Of a DNA stretch of 30,414 nucleotides, positions 8,136-16,376 are shown one piece after another. The DNA is from a virus. The first letter of the stretch is position 1. The number at the start of each line of letters is the position of its first letter. The stretch lies in IMG/VR virus record IMGVR_UViG_3300017768_000043, positions 1-30,414 of that record, one strand, 5' to 3'. A program made the translations under genes and the position numbers. A model generated the notes under the pieces. It was not told where the DNA came from. It was given only the letters and a program-made list of their open reading frames with translations, and ran no database searches.

Positions 8136-9170
8136 TTATCCTGGTAAAAGAGTTAATCCATAAAGCTGAGCAGCAGTTCCTAACACATCGCCAAGGCCAG
8201 TTTTTTGTCTGCCAGTTGTAGTAGTGCTAACAAGCGGTGTTCCCATACCACCTTGCAATAAACCAAGTTGTTGCGGTCCATATCCAAGCGCTCTTTGGAA
8301 CTCGCCTCTTGAAGCATCTATACCTCTTTGTTGTAGCGCCTGCTGTTGCGCGCCTATACCACTTAACAAGCCAAGGTTTTGTAGTTGTGATCCTTGTAAA
8401 CCACCAAGCAAACCAGCTTGTTGCTGTCTTGCTTGCATTTGTAATTGTGGTAGTGATAATGCAGCCCTGCCAGCAATATCTAAACCACCTAATTGTCTTT
8501 GTTGTTGTAGTTGTGCTTGTTGTAAAGCTCTTTGCTGTTCTTGACCAGCGCCAAATACGCCTAGTTGTTGCTGTCTTGCTAAATCAGATTGTGCTGCTCT
8601 TTGCGCTTGCTCGAAACCAGCTTGTCTTAAGTTTGCTGCTGTTCTTGCTTGTGCTTCTATAAATGGTCTTTGTGATTCTGATTCTAACAATGCAGATCGT
8701 GAGCCACCAAACGCGCCCGCTCTAATTGCTCTATCCTGCGCGCCACCACGCGCTATGTCTGCCTGCCTTTGTATATCGCCTAGCGCTTGATCTATTACTT
8801 GTTGTTGAAACGGCGATTGATATGCTCCTATGTCTGCACCTAACAAACCTTGGAACTGTGGAGTTTGTGTAGCTTGTATAGTTGGTGCTTGAAAACCAGT
8901 AACAGGTTGTATGGTAGGTCTAAAATCTTCTTGTGCTAATCCTTGTAGGGCTTGCGTAGGATCAAACGCCATACCAGATTCAACCAGTCCTCTAGTAGCC
9001 TGAAACTGCTGTAGTTGATCTGGATTGAACCCAGCGACCATTGGGCCTGTATAGGGTATAAATGGCTGCTGAGAGAGTCCTCTGGCTCTGCCAAATAGTT
9101 CTTTGAATTGTTGTTCTTGAAAAGCTGGTAAACTAGCTTCCTGAACTGTTGTGGTTTTTCCTTTGCTCAT
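8136..9170 (-). CDS. Gln/Ala-rich virion protein, 344 aa
   Basis: A 344-residue protein very rich in Gln, Ala, Gly and Leu. Near residues 38-55 is PFIPYTGPMVAGFNPDQLQQ, a 'PYTG..VAGF.PDQ' pattern I recall from phage structural proteins near tail genes. The middle (about 125-290) is mostly low-complexity helix with repeated AQ and QQ pairs, probably a long coiled coil. Its ATG overlaps the stop of the GNAT-like gene in ATGA. The position among ejection-type genes suggests an internal virion or tail-tube component. No enzyme motif was seen. Confidence 0.62.
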   Translation of the reverse strand: MSKGKTTTVQEASLPAFQEQQFKELFGRARGLSQQPFIPYTGPMVAGFNPDQLQQFQATRGLVESGMAFDPTQALQGLAQEDFRPTIQPVTGFQAPTIQATQTPQFQGLLGADIGAYQSPFQQQVIDQALGDIQRQADIARGGAQDRAIRAGAFGGSRSALLESESQRPFIEAQARTAANLRQAGFEQAQRAAQSDLARQQQLGVFGAGQEQQRALQQAQLQQQRQLGGLDIAGRAALSLPQLQMQARQQQAGLLGGLQGSQLQNLGLLSGIGAQQQALQQRGIDASRGEFQRALGYGPQQLGLLQGGMGTPLVSTTTTGRQKTGLGDVLGTAAQLYGLTLLPG

Positions 9171-9574
9171 AAGTCTTTTCTAATTAAATATTCTGTTTCA
9201 AATCCAAGATGTTTTATTTTTCTAATCCATCCTTTTCTTCCGCCACCATAAAGTCTTTTTATACCTGCCGCCTTTGCAAATGCTTCTATTGACGGCAACA
9301 TTTCCTCTAGTTCTTTATAGTTACCACCACAAAACAAAAGGTTTAACGCTTTTACTTGTGGATATAGTACAAACTCTGTTATATAAGCAGACCTTTTGCC
9401 TGGCCATAAGTGGAATATTCCTGTTCTTATTTTATCTTCTATATCGTCTATTGTATAGGAATCTTGATACTTTACTGCTTTTTCAATATATGGCTTACAT
9501 CTAGCCCATTCTTGTTCCCAAGGCTGTTGATCCTGTGTTTTAAGTTCTACTACTTTGTTAGTCGCCTTTTGCAT
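9167..9574 (-). CDS. GNAT-like small protein, possibly internal virion protein
   Basis: A protein of about 135 residues. The central and C-terminal pattern 'YITEFVLYPQVKALNLLFCG' then AAGIKRLYGGGRKGWIRKIKHLGF looks like a GNAT acetyltransferase fold: a strand, a loop, then a helix ending in the 'G+.GW.+...LGF' segment. Small GNAT-like proteins occur in phage virion regions (T7 gp13 is one), and many have no shown enzymatic activity. The ATG at 9574 is preferred over an upstream TTG at 9580. It overlaps the upstream gene by 17 bases. The ribosome-binding site is weak. Whether it acetylates anything cannot be told from the sequence. Confidence 0.55.
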   Translation of the reverse strand: MQKATNKVVELKTQDQQPWEQEWARCKPYIEKAVKYQDSYTIDDIEDKIRTGIFHLWPGKRSAYITEFVLYPQVKALNLLFCGGNYKELEEMLPSIEAFAKAAGIKRLYGGGRKGWIRKIKHLGFETEYLIRKDL

Positions 9575-9923
9575 ACTCAATTAAACTTGCTGTGACATAC
9601 AATTTGTTAGCATCAGCGGCGGTTACTTTTAGTATCTCGCCTGCTTTTACCACCAAACTTTTTGATAAAAGTTCTGCGGTGGTATCAGCTGCAATTACAT
9701 GTTCGTTATACAAACTAAATACATTACTTGATGTATCAGTCAAAGTTAAAATGATATTGGTTTGTCCAGATGTATTGTTGTTGACCAATATAGACTCAAC
9801 AATAGTAAAATCAAATGCAGTACCAGTAGGTGATGTGTAAAGTGTAGTAACGCTGTTAGTTGTAAGATATACCTTTGCATTATCAGCTTTTTGTAAATAC
9901 TGTCGTTGTGAAGATAGATCCAT
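9558..9923 (-). CDS. Small beta-rich virion protein, 121 aa
   Basis: A 121-residue protein rich in Thr, Ser, Val and Ile with alternating strand patterns (VYLTTNSVTTLYTSPTGTAF, then TNIILTLTDTSSNVFSL), suggesting a beta sandwich. It has no signal peptide or membrane segment. Its ATG overlaps the stop of the tail-stabiliser gene as TAATG, with AGAAGA upstream. By fold type and place it is probably a tail or decoration component. No named family was recognised with confidence. Confidence 0.6.
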   Translation of the reverse strand: MDLSSQRQYLQKADNAKVYLTTNSVTTLYTSPTGTAFDFTIVESILVNNNTSGQTNIILTLTDTSSNVFSLYNEHVIAADTTAELLSKSLVVKAGEILKVTAADANKLYVTASLIEYAKGD

Positions 9924-11431
9924 TATCTTCTGCCTCTGTTACGCAAGTTTAGTCTTATATTACCTACTTGAAAATCTTGCGTTGTACCGCCTGTTACTGT
10001 CATTTGCACTTGTCTTGCAGTAAATCTAGCATCTGTATAGCCATCTGTTTCAAATGTAAAACTACCAAAATCTGTTTCTGTGCCAAGTGGCGTAAACTTA
10101 CCTTTGAAGCTGATTGTTACGCCTGGCAAAGTATTAGCTTCTTCATCTGGTATTATTTGATTGCATTGAACATAGTTGTCGCCGTTACCTAATTCTATTG
10201 GTCCAGTCGTGCAAAATGGAACGCTTGTACCTAAATTTGGTGATGCGTTTAATGTAGTAGATTCGTGTTGATATATAAAACCGCTTGAATCACCAGCAAT
10301 AGGAAAGTCAAACACACCTTGGTCTATCCAACATCCTCTGTCTAAAGAACCTATGGCCCATGTGTTTGCTCTGTAATTCCAAATAACATATTTGTTTGGT
10401 AAATATTGACTGCTACCAACTGGGAAACCCCACCACAATTCGTTGAAGTTTGAGTTGTGTCCACCCCAGCAAGCCTTTCTGCCTGGCACATTTAGATTAT
10501 CATACACAAAATCATGCACATCACATGGTATTTCTCTAACTGCTCCGTCATACACAAAGAATGAATTTTCGCCCATCCAAGATAAAAAGTTACCTGTAGC
10601 AACAACTGATCTTCTGCTAACAGTTTTACAGTTTGAACCTGCTGTTGCAACACCATAAACAAATGGTGATCCCGTGTAATACATTCTGTTTATACCCGTA
10701 TCACTAAAAATAATTACATCATTTTGGTATTTGACACCTAGTAAGGCTCTACCACCTGTAGGTATTTGTAAGTCACCAGCTGTGTTTGTAGGGCTTGATG
10801 TCCAAGTATTACGATCTTCTCTATCTGACCATGCTATTTTTCTTGGATCTCCGCCTGATCCTATAGCTACTAAGTGTCTTTCGTTAGTAACTACAATAGC
10901 CTGACAGCCAGTAGGTGCGTTTGTAACAACTGTTCCTATAGTATCTGCTGTACCGCCTGTATTAGGTCGCCATTTGTAAATTTTGCCATCACCAGAAAAA
11001 CAAAATATTAGATCTTCGCCCCAGTTATCAAAAGAAAAGTGTCCAGATGCAAGCGGTAATCCTGATTGTGAACGAGCGTCACCATAATCTTCAACGCCCC
11101 ATTGATACGCACCATAACCAAGTGGATCATTGGCTGCATCATTTACAAAGCCTGATGGCGTAATTTCTGTGACAGTATCTTTGTATAATACATACACTTT
11201 CTGTCTTGTGCCAATACCTAAAACAGCTTCACCATCATTAGCTGCATAGGCATACATACCAATAGGCTCGCCGTCTAAAGCTGTTGCTATAAGTTTTGAC
11301 CAACCGCCTATTGGTTTTAGAAAGCCATTTTCAAATCGTATTAAATCCCCGTCAACCCAACGACCTTTGTTAGCATAATCAGTGCCATTTTTGACTATGC
11401 CAGCGGGCGGTGTGACGGGCAAAAGTGCCAT
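9923..11431 (-). CDS. Tail stabilisation protein, P22 gp10-like beta-propeller
   Basis: A 502-residue protein of repeated short beta strands. It opens LLPVTPPAGIVKNGTDYANK, followed by RWVDGDLIRFENGFLKPIGG. The middle carries propeller-like blades with RHLVAIGSGGDPRKIAWSDR and GENSFFVYDGAVREIPC. It ends with FQVGNIRLNLRNRGRR. This order and length fit the P22 gp10-type plug that closes the portal after packaging and links to the tail needle. It lies between fibre genes and ejection genes, as such proteins often do. It starts one base after the stop of the upstream gene. The family call comes from overall pattern, not from alignment. Confidence 0.72.
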   Translation of the reverse strand: MALLPVTPPAGIVKNGTDYANKGRWVDGDLIRFENGFLKPIGGWSKLIATALDGEPIGMYAYAANDGEAVLGIGTRQKVYVLYKDTVTEITPSGFVNDAANDPLGYGAYQWGVEDYGDARSQSGLPLASGHFSFDNWGEDLIFCFSGDGKIYKWRPNTGGTADTIGTVVTNAPTGCQAIVVTNERHLVAIGSGGDPRKIAWSDREDRNTWTSSPTNTAGDLQIPTGGRALLGVKYQNDVIIFSDTGINRMYYTGSPFVYGVATAGSNCKTVSRRSVVATGNFLSWMGENSFFVYDGAVREIPCDVHDFVYDNLNVPGRKACWGGHNSNFNELWWGFPVGSSQYLPNKYVIWNYRANTWAIGSLDRGCWIDQGVFDFPIAGDSSGFIYQHESTTLNASPNLGTSVPFCTTGPIELGNGDNYVQCNQIIPDEEANTLPGVTISFKGKFTPLGTETDFGSFTFETDGYTDARFTARQVQMTVTGGTTQDFQVGNIRLNLRNRGRR

Positions 11432-11432
11432 T

Positions 11433-11756
11433 TTAACTATTTGATGTTATGTATGCTTTGCCAGTTGTAATAGCTGTATTGCAAGTATCTTTTTTGCTAT
11501 TGGAAGAATCAACAACATTTGGTGTGTCATCATCACTATCTACTGGTTTATAAAGCAAGATAGTTTCTAAATGATCTACATTTCTTTGTACTACTTCATT
11601 GATTTCAGCTTGTGTCCAAGTTCCTGCTACGGCGTTACCATCTGTATCGGTTGTACCACCTGCATATTTTGATTTATTACCATTAGTCTTGATGTCATCA
11701 ATTACTGTTGTGCTATCAATTCCTGCTGTTAAACATTCTGCTACTGTTTGTGCCAT
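11433..11756 (-). CDS. Small hypothetical protein next to tail fibre, 107 aa
   Basis: A 107-residue acidic protein of unknown family. It has AGGAG at good spacing before the ATG and sits one base after the fibre stop. Residues 46-70 (TWTQAEINEVVQRNVDHLET) look helical, and the N- and C-terminal parts are Thr/Ser/Asp-rich. Position between the long S74 fibre and the tail stabiliser suggests a fibre accessory or attachment protein. This is inference only. Confidence 0.6.
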   Translation of the reverse strand: MAQTVAECLTAGIDSTTVIDDIKTNGNKSKYAGGTTDTDGNAVAGTWTQAEINEVVQRNVDHLETILLYKPVDSDDDTPNVVDSSNSKKDTCNTAITTGKAYITSNS

Positions 11757-11757
11757 A

Positions 11758-14331
11758 TTATTCTCCTTTTAAAGTTTGTATTTCGGTTTTTAGTTCATCT
11801 ACTTGAGTAGAAAGTTCTTTTACTGCATTCACTAGATACCAAGTTATATTATCTGCATTTACAGTTTTTACTCCTGTTGATTCTTCTGTAACAACATCAG
11901 GTAAAATTGTTTCTATTTCTTGTGCTATAACTCCTAGTTGAATGCCATCTTTTTTTACAACTGCTGATTTTGGTTCATCAAAATCTACTATTTCATCTAG
12001 TGTTCTGTATTCAAAGTTTCTAACCTGTATTTGATTTATTTTGTTAAGACCATCATTATTATCTTCTATATTCTTTTTAATTCTTGCATCAGATGTAGTT
12101 GCCCAAGTTGTTGAATTATTGTCTTGAAAAACACCACCACCATTAGGTGCTATAAAAGCTGTTGATGAACCCTTACCCACATCTTGGTCTGTGCTTATCA
12201 CAATAGAAAAACTATCAGTAGCAGCACTAACATCACAACCTAATCCAACAATAATGTTTTGAGTGCCTGTGCTTATAGCATCACCTGCTGACCTACCTAA
12301 AAGAGTATTACCAGCACCTGTGGTTATGACATGACCAGCGTTCCAACCTAATGCTGTATTTCCTGATGAGGTAGTAACTGAATCCAAAGCACCTTGACCA
12401 AAAGCTGTATTAAAATTACCTGTAGTGCAAGCTCCTAGAGAATTATAACCAACAGCAGTATTTTCTGTACCAGTAGTGTTTGCATCTAAAGTTTGCGAGC
12501 CAACAGCAACATTTAAAGAACCAGTAGTGTTAGCACCTAAAGCATTAAGACCAATAGCAACATTATTTGAAGCAGTTGTATTAGCATCTAGTGCTTGAAC
12601 TCCTATAGCAACATTATTTACACCTGTTGTGTTGACTAACATAGCATTATATCCAATAGCTGTATTATTTGATGCTGTGGTATTACTTGCTAATGATTCC
12701 CTACCAAGTGCTGTGTTATTAGCACCTGTGGTATTAGCTTCCATAGAATTTTTACCTATGGCTACATTAAAACTTGCTGTTGTATTTGCTTTTAAGGAGT
12801 TCATACCAACTGCTACATTATCAGCACCTGTAGTGTTTGCTATTAATGCACTATAACCAATAGCTGTATTGTTACTTGCAGTTGTATTTGCATTTAAAGC
12901 TGCATAACCTACTGCTGTATTATTAGCTGCTGTAGTATTAGATCCTAAAGAACTTGTACCTATTGCAGTATTTTTATTACCAGTTGTATTGGCTGCACCT
13001 GCATTATCACCCATAGCTACATTTTCTTCACCTGTCGTGTTTGCAGTTAAAGCGTTATAACCAAAAGCATTATTATATGAGCCTGTTGTATTGGCATCTA
13101 AAGCTAAAGCAGCAAAAGCATTATTTCTAGTACCTGTAGTGTTTGCTCCTAAAGATAAATAGCCAACGGCTGTGTTATTAGAAGCTGTAGTATTTTCTTG
13201 TAAAGATAAAGCACCAACAGATGTGTTTGTTGCACCTGTTGTATTAGAAGTTAATGATGCATAGCCTATTGCTACATTATTGTCTGCTGTAGTATTTGCA
13301 TCTAGTGCAGCAGAACCTAATACTGTATTTGAAGCACCTGTAGTGTTTACCAGTAAGGCGTTTAAACCAACTGCTGTGTTGTTATCGGCTGTCGTATTAG
13401 CATTTAAGGCATTTACACCTATTCCTACATTTTGCGTACCTGTTGTATTTGATGCAAGAGCAGAACCACCCATTGCTACATTTAAGTTACCTGTAGTATT
13501 TGCTGCTAAAGAATTTTTACCTACAGCAGTTAATCCTGTTCCTGTAGTATTTGCTCCTAAAGAATCAGCTCCAACTGCGGTGTTGTTACTTGCTGTTGTA
13601 TTAGCTGCTAGAGAATTATCACCTACTGCTGTATTAAAACTACCTGTTGTTAAAGCTGTAAGTGCAACAGTTCCTATACCTGTATTATTTCCACCTGTAG
13701 TTAATTTAGTTAATGCTAAAGAACCTACACCTGTATTTTGGTCGCCAGATGTTAAATCATCAAATACTTCATGTCCTAGACCTGTATTATTTGAAGCACT
13801 AGATAAAGTGCCTGTTCCTGCATCATTACTGATAAGTAAACTTTGAGAAAAATCAGCTATGTTATATTTAATACCTACGCCATTTACAGTACCACCGCTT
13901 ATTGCACCTGTAGTTGTAATAGAGTTAGATCCTGTGTCTATTGTGCCAGAAAATGTTATATTCTGCGCAACTGTAATTTGTTGACTTGAATTTATAGTCA
14001 TAGCTGGCGTTGTGCCAACTGCTGATCCTAAACCAATAACTAAGCTATCTGAACTATCATCTAGCCCTACATAGTAATCTTGTGCGTTGCCATCAAAAAC
14101 AAGTTTAGTATCTTCTGCGCCAGCATCACCAATAGTAAGACTTGGGTTTGTGCCTTTTATTATTACCGCACCGCCAAAATCTACTTGGCCCATGTCGATA
14201 GCTGTACCAGAAAGACTAAAAATTCCGTCAACTGAGTCTAAGTTGGCGTTAAGTTTTGTACCCCAAGTGTCAGTTGATGCCCCTACCTCTGGTTTTGTAA
14301 GGTTTAAATTAGTTGTAAATGTATCTGCCAT
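11758..14331 (-). CDS. Long tail fibre with 17-residue repeats and C-terminal S74 self-cleaving chaperone
   Basis: An 857-residue fibre with three parts. Residues 1-181 are the N-terminal attachment region, with beta-rich segments ([20 protein letters not shown]). Residues 182-691 are thirty head-to-tail copies of a 17-residue unit close to N-T-A-V-G-x-x-S-L-x-A-N-T-T-x-x-N, a pattern like the YadA-head left-handed beta-roll, which forms trimers. Residues about 747-857 are an S74 (endosialidase-type) intramolecular chaperone beginning SDARIKK, where Ser747 and Lys752 match the SDxRxK cleavage motif, followed by [15 protein letters not shown] and a final coiled coil. In this family the chaperone drives trimer folding and then cuts itself off before its Ser. 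GAGGAT precedes the ATG. Confidence 0.9.
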   Translation of the reverse strand: MADTFTTNLNLTKPEVGASTDTWGTKLNANLDSVDGIFSLSGTAIDMGQVDFGGAVIIKGTNPSLTIGDAGAEDTKLVFDGNAQDYYVGLDDSSDSLVIGLGSAVGTTPAMTINSSQQITVAQNITFSGTIDTGSNSITTTGAISGGTVNGVGIKYNIADFSQSLLISNDAGTGTLSSASNNTGLGHEVFDDLTSGDQNTGVGSLALTKLTTGGNNTGIGTVALTALTTGSFNTAVGDNSLAANTTASNNTAVGADSLGANTTGTGLTAVGKNSLAANTTGNLNVAMGGSALASNTTGTQNVGIGVNALNANTTADNNTAVGLNALLVNTTGASNTVLGSAALDANTTADNNVAIGYASLTSNTTGATNTSVGALSLQENTTASNNTAVGYLSLGANTTGTRNNAFAALALDANTTGSYNNAFGYNALTANTTGEENVAMGDNAGAANTTGNKNTAIGTSSLGSNTTAANNTAVGYAALNANTTASNNTAIGYSALIANTTGADNVAVGMNSLKANTTASFNVAIGKNSMEANTTGANNTALGRESLASNTTASNNTAIGYNAMLVNTTGVNNVAIGVQALDANTTASNNVAIGLNALGANTTGSLNVAVGSQTLDANTTGTENTAVGYNSLGACTTGNFNTAFGQGALDSVTTSSGNTALGWNAGHVITTGAGNTLLGRSAGDAISTGTQNIIVGLGCDVSAATDSFSIVISTDQDVGKGSSTAFIAPNGGGVFQDNNSTTWATTSDARIKKNIEDNNDGLNKINQIQVRNFEYRTLDEIVDFDEPKSAVVKKDGIQLGVIAQEIETILPDVVTEESTGVKTVNADNITWYLVNAVKELSTQVDELKTEIQTLKGE
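12259..13788 (-). repeat. Thirty in-frame 51-base coding repeats in the fibre gene
   Basis: The DNA encodes thirty consecutive 17-residue units, each 51 bases, plus a decayed unit right after. On the plus strand this shows as recurring words such as CCTGTAGTGTT and GCAGTTGTATT. Protein positions 1, 5 and 12-14 of the unit (Asn, Gly and Asn-Thr-Thr) are nearly fixed. The two positions after the Thr pair often alternate between GA/GT-like and AS-like. The nucleotide copies are diverged at third positions, so this is an old array rather than a recent expansion. Confidence 0.92.
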
Positions 14332-14341
14332 AAAATATCCT

Positions 14342-14992
14342 CTATGCTGCGTCAGTCCAGGTTGTTGTTGTTACGGACTGATCTGTCCAAGTTGTTGTAG
14401 CTGGTGTTTGTTCTGTATAAGTGGTTGTAGCTACAGTCTCATCTTCCCATTTTAGACCACCTAAAGCAGAAAAACCACTTAATTGTGTAAATGTAGCTGA
14501 ACCTCTATCTATTTGTCTGCCTACAGCAACAACAGATCCTACGGCTGCAATAGTAGATTGTCCTTTAAAGGTAAACCTACCCTCTGCTGTCATGTTAGAA
14601 ACTATAGGACCAATACTTGCACCAAGATCAATTTGGTGTCCTGTAGCTGTCATACTAGATGCAGCTGCTATGACTGATGCACCTAGATCTATTTGTACTC
14701 CAGATGCAGTCATACCTGAGGACGCAGCTATAGTAGCTACGCCGTCATGTATAAGTGTGCTATCTGCGGTAAATCCTGATGATGATGCTATCGTAGAAGC
14801 ACCTACAATAACAAATCTACCTGTTGCTGTAAGTCCTGATGTTCCTGCAATAGTTGATGCACCTGTTATTACAAAGCGACCTGTTGCAGTTAAAGATGAT
14901 GATGCAGCAGCCGTAGCTTCTGCAAACTCGTATGATGGTGTTCCCCAATGGCTTCTGCCGTATTTACTAAAGCCGTAGCCTACTGAGGCCAT
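14342..14992 (-). CDS. Repeat-containing virion/tail protein, 216 aa
   Basis: A 216-residue protein. Residues 1-22 ([19 protein letters not shown]) form an aromatic head. About residues 25-185 are eight copies of a 20-residue unit like [20 protein letters not shown], with Gly at the end of each and an Ala/Ser-rich start. The tail is three Thr-rich motifs ([23 protein letters not shown]). The repeats suggest a beta solenoid or fibrous protein. No Shine-Dalgarno sequence is visible before the ATG, so translation may depend on the upstream gene that ends four bases away. The site between adaptor/tail genes and the long fibre suggests a fibre or tail appendage. No family was recognised. Confidence 0.68.
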   Translation of the reverse strand: MASVGYGFSKYGRSHWGTPSYEFAEATAAASSSLTATGRFVITGASTIAGTSGLTATGRFVIVGASTIASSSGFTADSTLIHDGVATIAASSGMTASGVQIDLGASVIAAASSMTATGHQIDLGASIGPIVSNMTAEGRFTFKGQSTIAAVGSVVAVGRQIDRGSATFTQLSGFSALGGLKWEDETVATTTYTEQTPATTTWTDQSVTTTTWTDAA

Positions 14993-14996
14993 TGTA

Positions 14997-15389
14997 TTAA
15001 GCTAATGTAATATCTAAGTCGCCAGCATCAAATCTAAACACATCACCACTACTTACTGTTTTATTTGCAGTAAGAGCAGCATAAGCAAGTAAATTACCGC
15101 TTGATGATGCGTCAAAAATACCAACTGCAACTACTGTTCCATAGTCAGCTGTAGCTGTTGGATATTCAACTGCTGCTGCATTTGTTGCGGTTGTTGGGTT
15201 TGTGCCAGAAACATTAAATGTAGCTGTTTGTCTTGCGTATGCGCCACCGCTTACTTCTGTTCCTCCACCAGTATCAGATGGTGCTGAAGTATATAAGGCA
15301 ACATGCAAAGTTGATGGTGCTGTAAAAGCATTACCACCAAATACATGTTCTAAAACTTTATCTTCTAAATAATCGCTAAATCCAGACAT
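14997..15389 (-). CDS. Tail fibre-type protein (gp80-like family), 130 aa
   Basis: A 130-residue protein with a recognisable phage pattern. It opens GFSDYLEDKVLEHVFGG, then TLHVALYTSAPSD, then GGAYARQTATF, and ends with VSSGDVFRFDAGDLDITLA. This layout is shared by a widespread group of small beta-sandwich phage tail or fibre proteins (gp80-like), often placed near fibres and head-tail adaptors. TAGGAGAA precedes the ATG at good spacing. The exact place in the virion is not known from the sequence. Confidence 0.75.
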   Translation of the reverse strand: MSGFSDYLEDKVLEHVFGGNAFTAPSTLHVALYTSAPSDTGGGTEVSGGAYARQTATFNVSGTNPTTATNAAAVEYPTATADYGTVVAVGIFDASSSGNLLAYAALTANKTVSSGDVFRFDAGDLDITLA

Positions 15390-15399
15390 TTATATTCTC

Positions 15400-16050
15400 C
15401 TAATTGTTCTTCATATAATATATGTTTTTACCAGCTTTGCCATAAGTTTTTCTTCTTTGCATAAGAGATCCTTTGCCAAATTCTGCTTTTTCTTGTTGTA
15501 ATCTTATTTCTTCTAAGGCTTTTTCAAACTGTGTTGTAAATAAAGGTATTCTTTCATCCTCCATTAAAAATACAGATGCGTGTTTTAAAGCGCCATACAA
15601 ATATGCGTCTGGATGGTTTAGTGAAACAAAGTTTGTTGTATTACTATCACTCAAAGCATCTATCTTGCTGTAGTAAGTAAGTTGCAAGGTATAACTTGTA
15701 TCTGGTGTTGGCGCTAATTCTAAACTTTTGTCAACAACTGCATAGTAAATTGGTTGACCGCTTGAATTGTTATTTGATTTTCTATATACATCTAATGATT
15801 CTATTGACTGTTGAAATAAGGGTCTAAACTCGTTTGATGTTATTTCTATGTTGATTGCTTCTAACCAGTCAGTTGGTAAAGTTAGATATTGTGCATCAGC
15901 TGTAGCTGTTGCTCTTTTGACCATATCTTTTGTTCTTAATCTTCTATTAAGTTCGCCCTCAGTTGCATCTATAAAAAAATCTAATTGATCTGTGAGATCT
16001 GATCTATTTAAAAAATTAGCTATGTTTGTTTTTAGTTCTGCGTATGTCAT
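15400..16050 (-). CDS. Head-to-tail adaptor protein, P22 gp4-like
   Basis: A 216-residue mostly helical protein. It begins MTYAELKTNIANFLNR with DLTDQLDFFIDATEGELNRR next, the usual opening of phage adaptor proteins of the P22 gp4 type, which bind beneath the portal. The middle has YLTLPTDWLEAINIEI and later HPDAYLYGALKHASVFLMED, also characteristic. The start is set at the ATG at 16050, because it overlaps the upstream stop as ATGA and has GGAAAGG upstream. A TTG at 16065 in the same frame is less likely. The family call is by pattern and by position after the capsid gene. Confidence 0.8.
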   Translation of the reverse strand: MTYAELKTNIANFLNRSDLTDQLDFFIDATEGELNRRLRTKDMVKRATATADAQYLTLPTDWLEAINIEITSNEFRPLFQQSIESLDVYRKSNNNSSGQPIYYAVVDKSLELAPTPDTSYTLQLTYYSKIDALSDSNTTNFVSLNHPDAYLYGALKHASVFLMEDERIPLFTTQFEKALEEIRLQQEKAEFGKGSLMQRRKTYGKAGKNIYYMKNN

Positions 16051-16337
16051 ATTCTGCCTTTCCAAGTTCTAAATAGTCTATTATCAGGATCGTTTAGCCA
16101 TTTTTTCAATGCTTTTTTATCATTGATTGATCCGTCTCTAACCATCTGTTGATATATTACCATAGGAATCTCTGCAACATGACGAAATTCTTTGCCTGGT
16201 TTGTACTCAGACAAATTTTTCACATAGTCTAGGGTGGGTTGTATGTTTTGTTTGGTATGACAAATCATCTTATCATCTTCTGTAGCAAAGATGTTTTTAC
16301 TATTTTTAGAATAATCTAATACAGTTTTATTTGCCAT
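16047..16337 (-). CDS. Small phage protein next to capsid, 96 aa
   Basis: A 96-residue protein. The conserved-looking C-terminal part, HVAEIPMVIYQQMVRDG then LNDPDNRLFRTWKGRI, resembles small proteins found beside podovirus capsid genes. Their function is unknown. The start is taken at 16337 (MANKTVLDY). A longer form starting at 16367 would be encoded inside the perfect hairpin that follows the capsid gene, which is unlikely. It overlaps the adaptor gene by ATGA. Confidence 0.68.
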   Translation of the reverse strand: MANKTVLDYSKNSKNIFATEDDKMICHTKQNIQPTLDYVKNLSEYKPGKEFRHVAEIPMVIYQQMVRDGSINDKKALKKWLNDPDNRLFRTWKGRI

Positions 16338-16344
16338 AATAAAG

Positions 16345-16366
16345 TGTGGGGGCATACACCCCCACA
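16345..16366 (-). terminator. Perfect GC-rich hairpin after the capsid gene (partial terminator or mRNA stabiliser)
   Basis: On the minus strand, TGTGGGGG pairs perfectly with CCCCCACA across a six-base loop (TGTATG). The stem is eight base pairs and is the most GC-rich spot in the neighbourhood. It begins about 10 bases after the capsid stop. The bases after it, CTTTATTAT, are only partly T-rich, so a leaky terminator or a 3' end-protecting stem is likelier than a full stop. This would give more capsid mRNA than downstream mRNA. Confidence 0.75.
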
Positions 16367-16376
16367 TTACTAAGTA

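Noticed and set aside
12259-13788. Possible CRISPR array because of regular 51-base spacing
   Set aside because: The repeats are in-frame protein units with diverged third positions, no separate spacers, and lie within a fibre gene.
13280-13846. Long plus-strand open frame (188 codons) antisense to the fibre repeats
   Set aside because: Its sequence is a regular echo of the 51-base repeats on the other strand, and it has no ribosome-binding site or family signal. The minus frame has a clear fibre and S74 domain.
14421-14978. Plus-strand open frame of 185 codons
   Set aside because: It is antisense to the 20-residue-repeat protein and repeats only because that gene repeats. The Pro/Val/Ala composition is typical of a shadow frame.
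16338-16367. Earlier ATG at 16367 for the 96-residue gene
   Set aside because: The extra codons would be encoded by the perfect hairpin after the capsid gene and give an unnatural Cys/Pro-rich leader. The ATG at 16337 gives a normal start.
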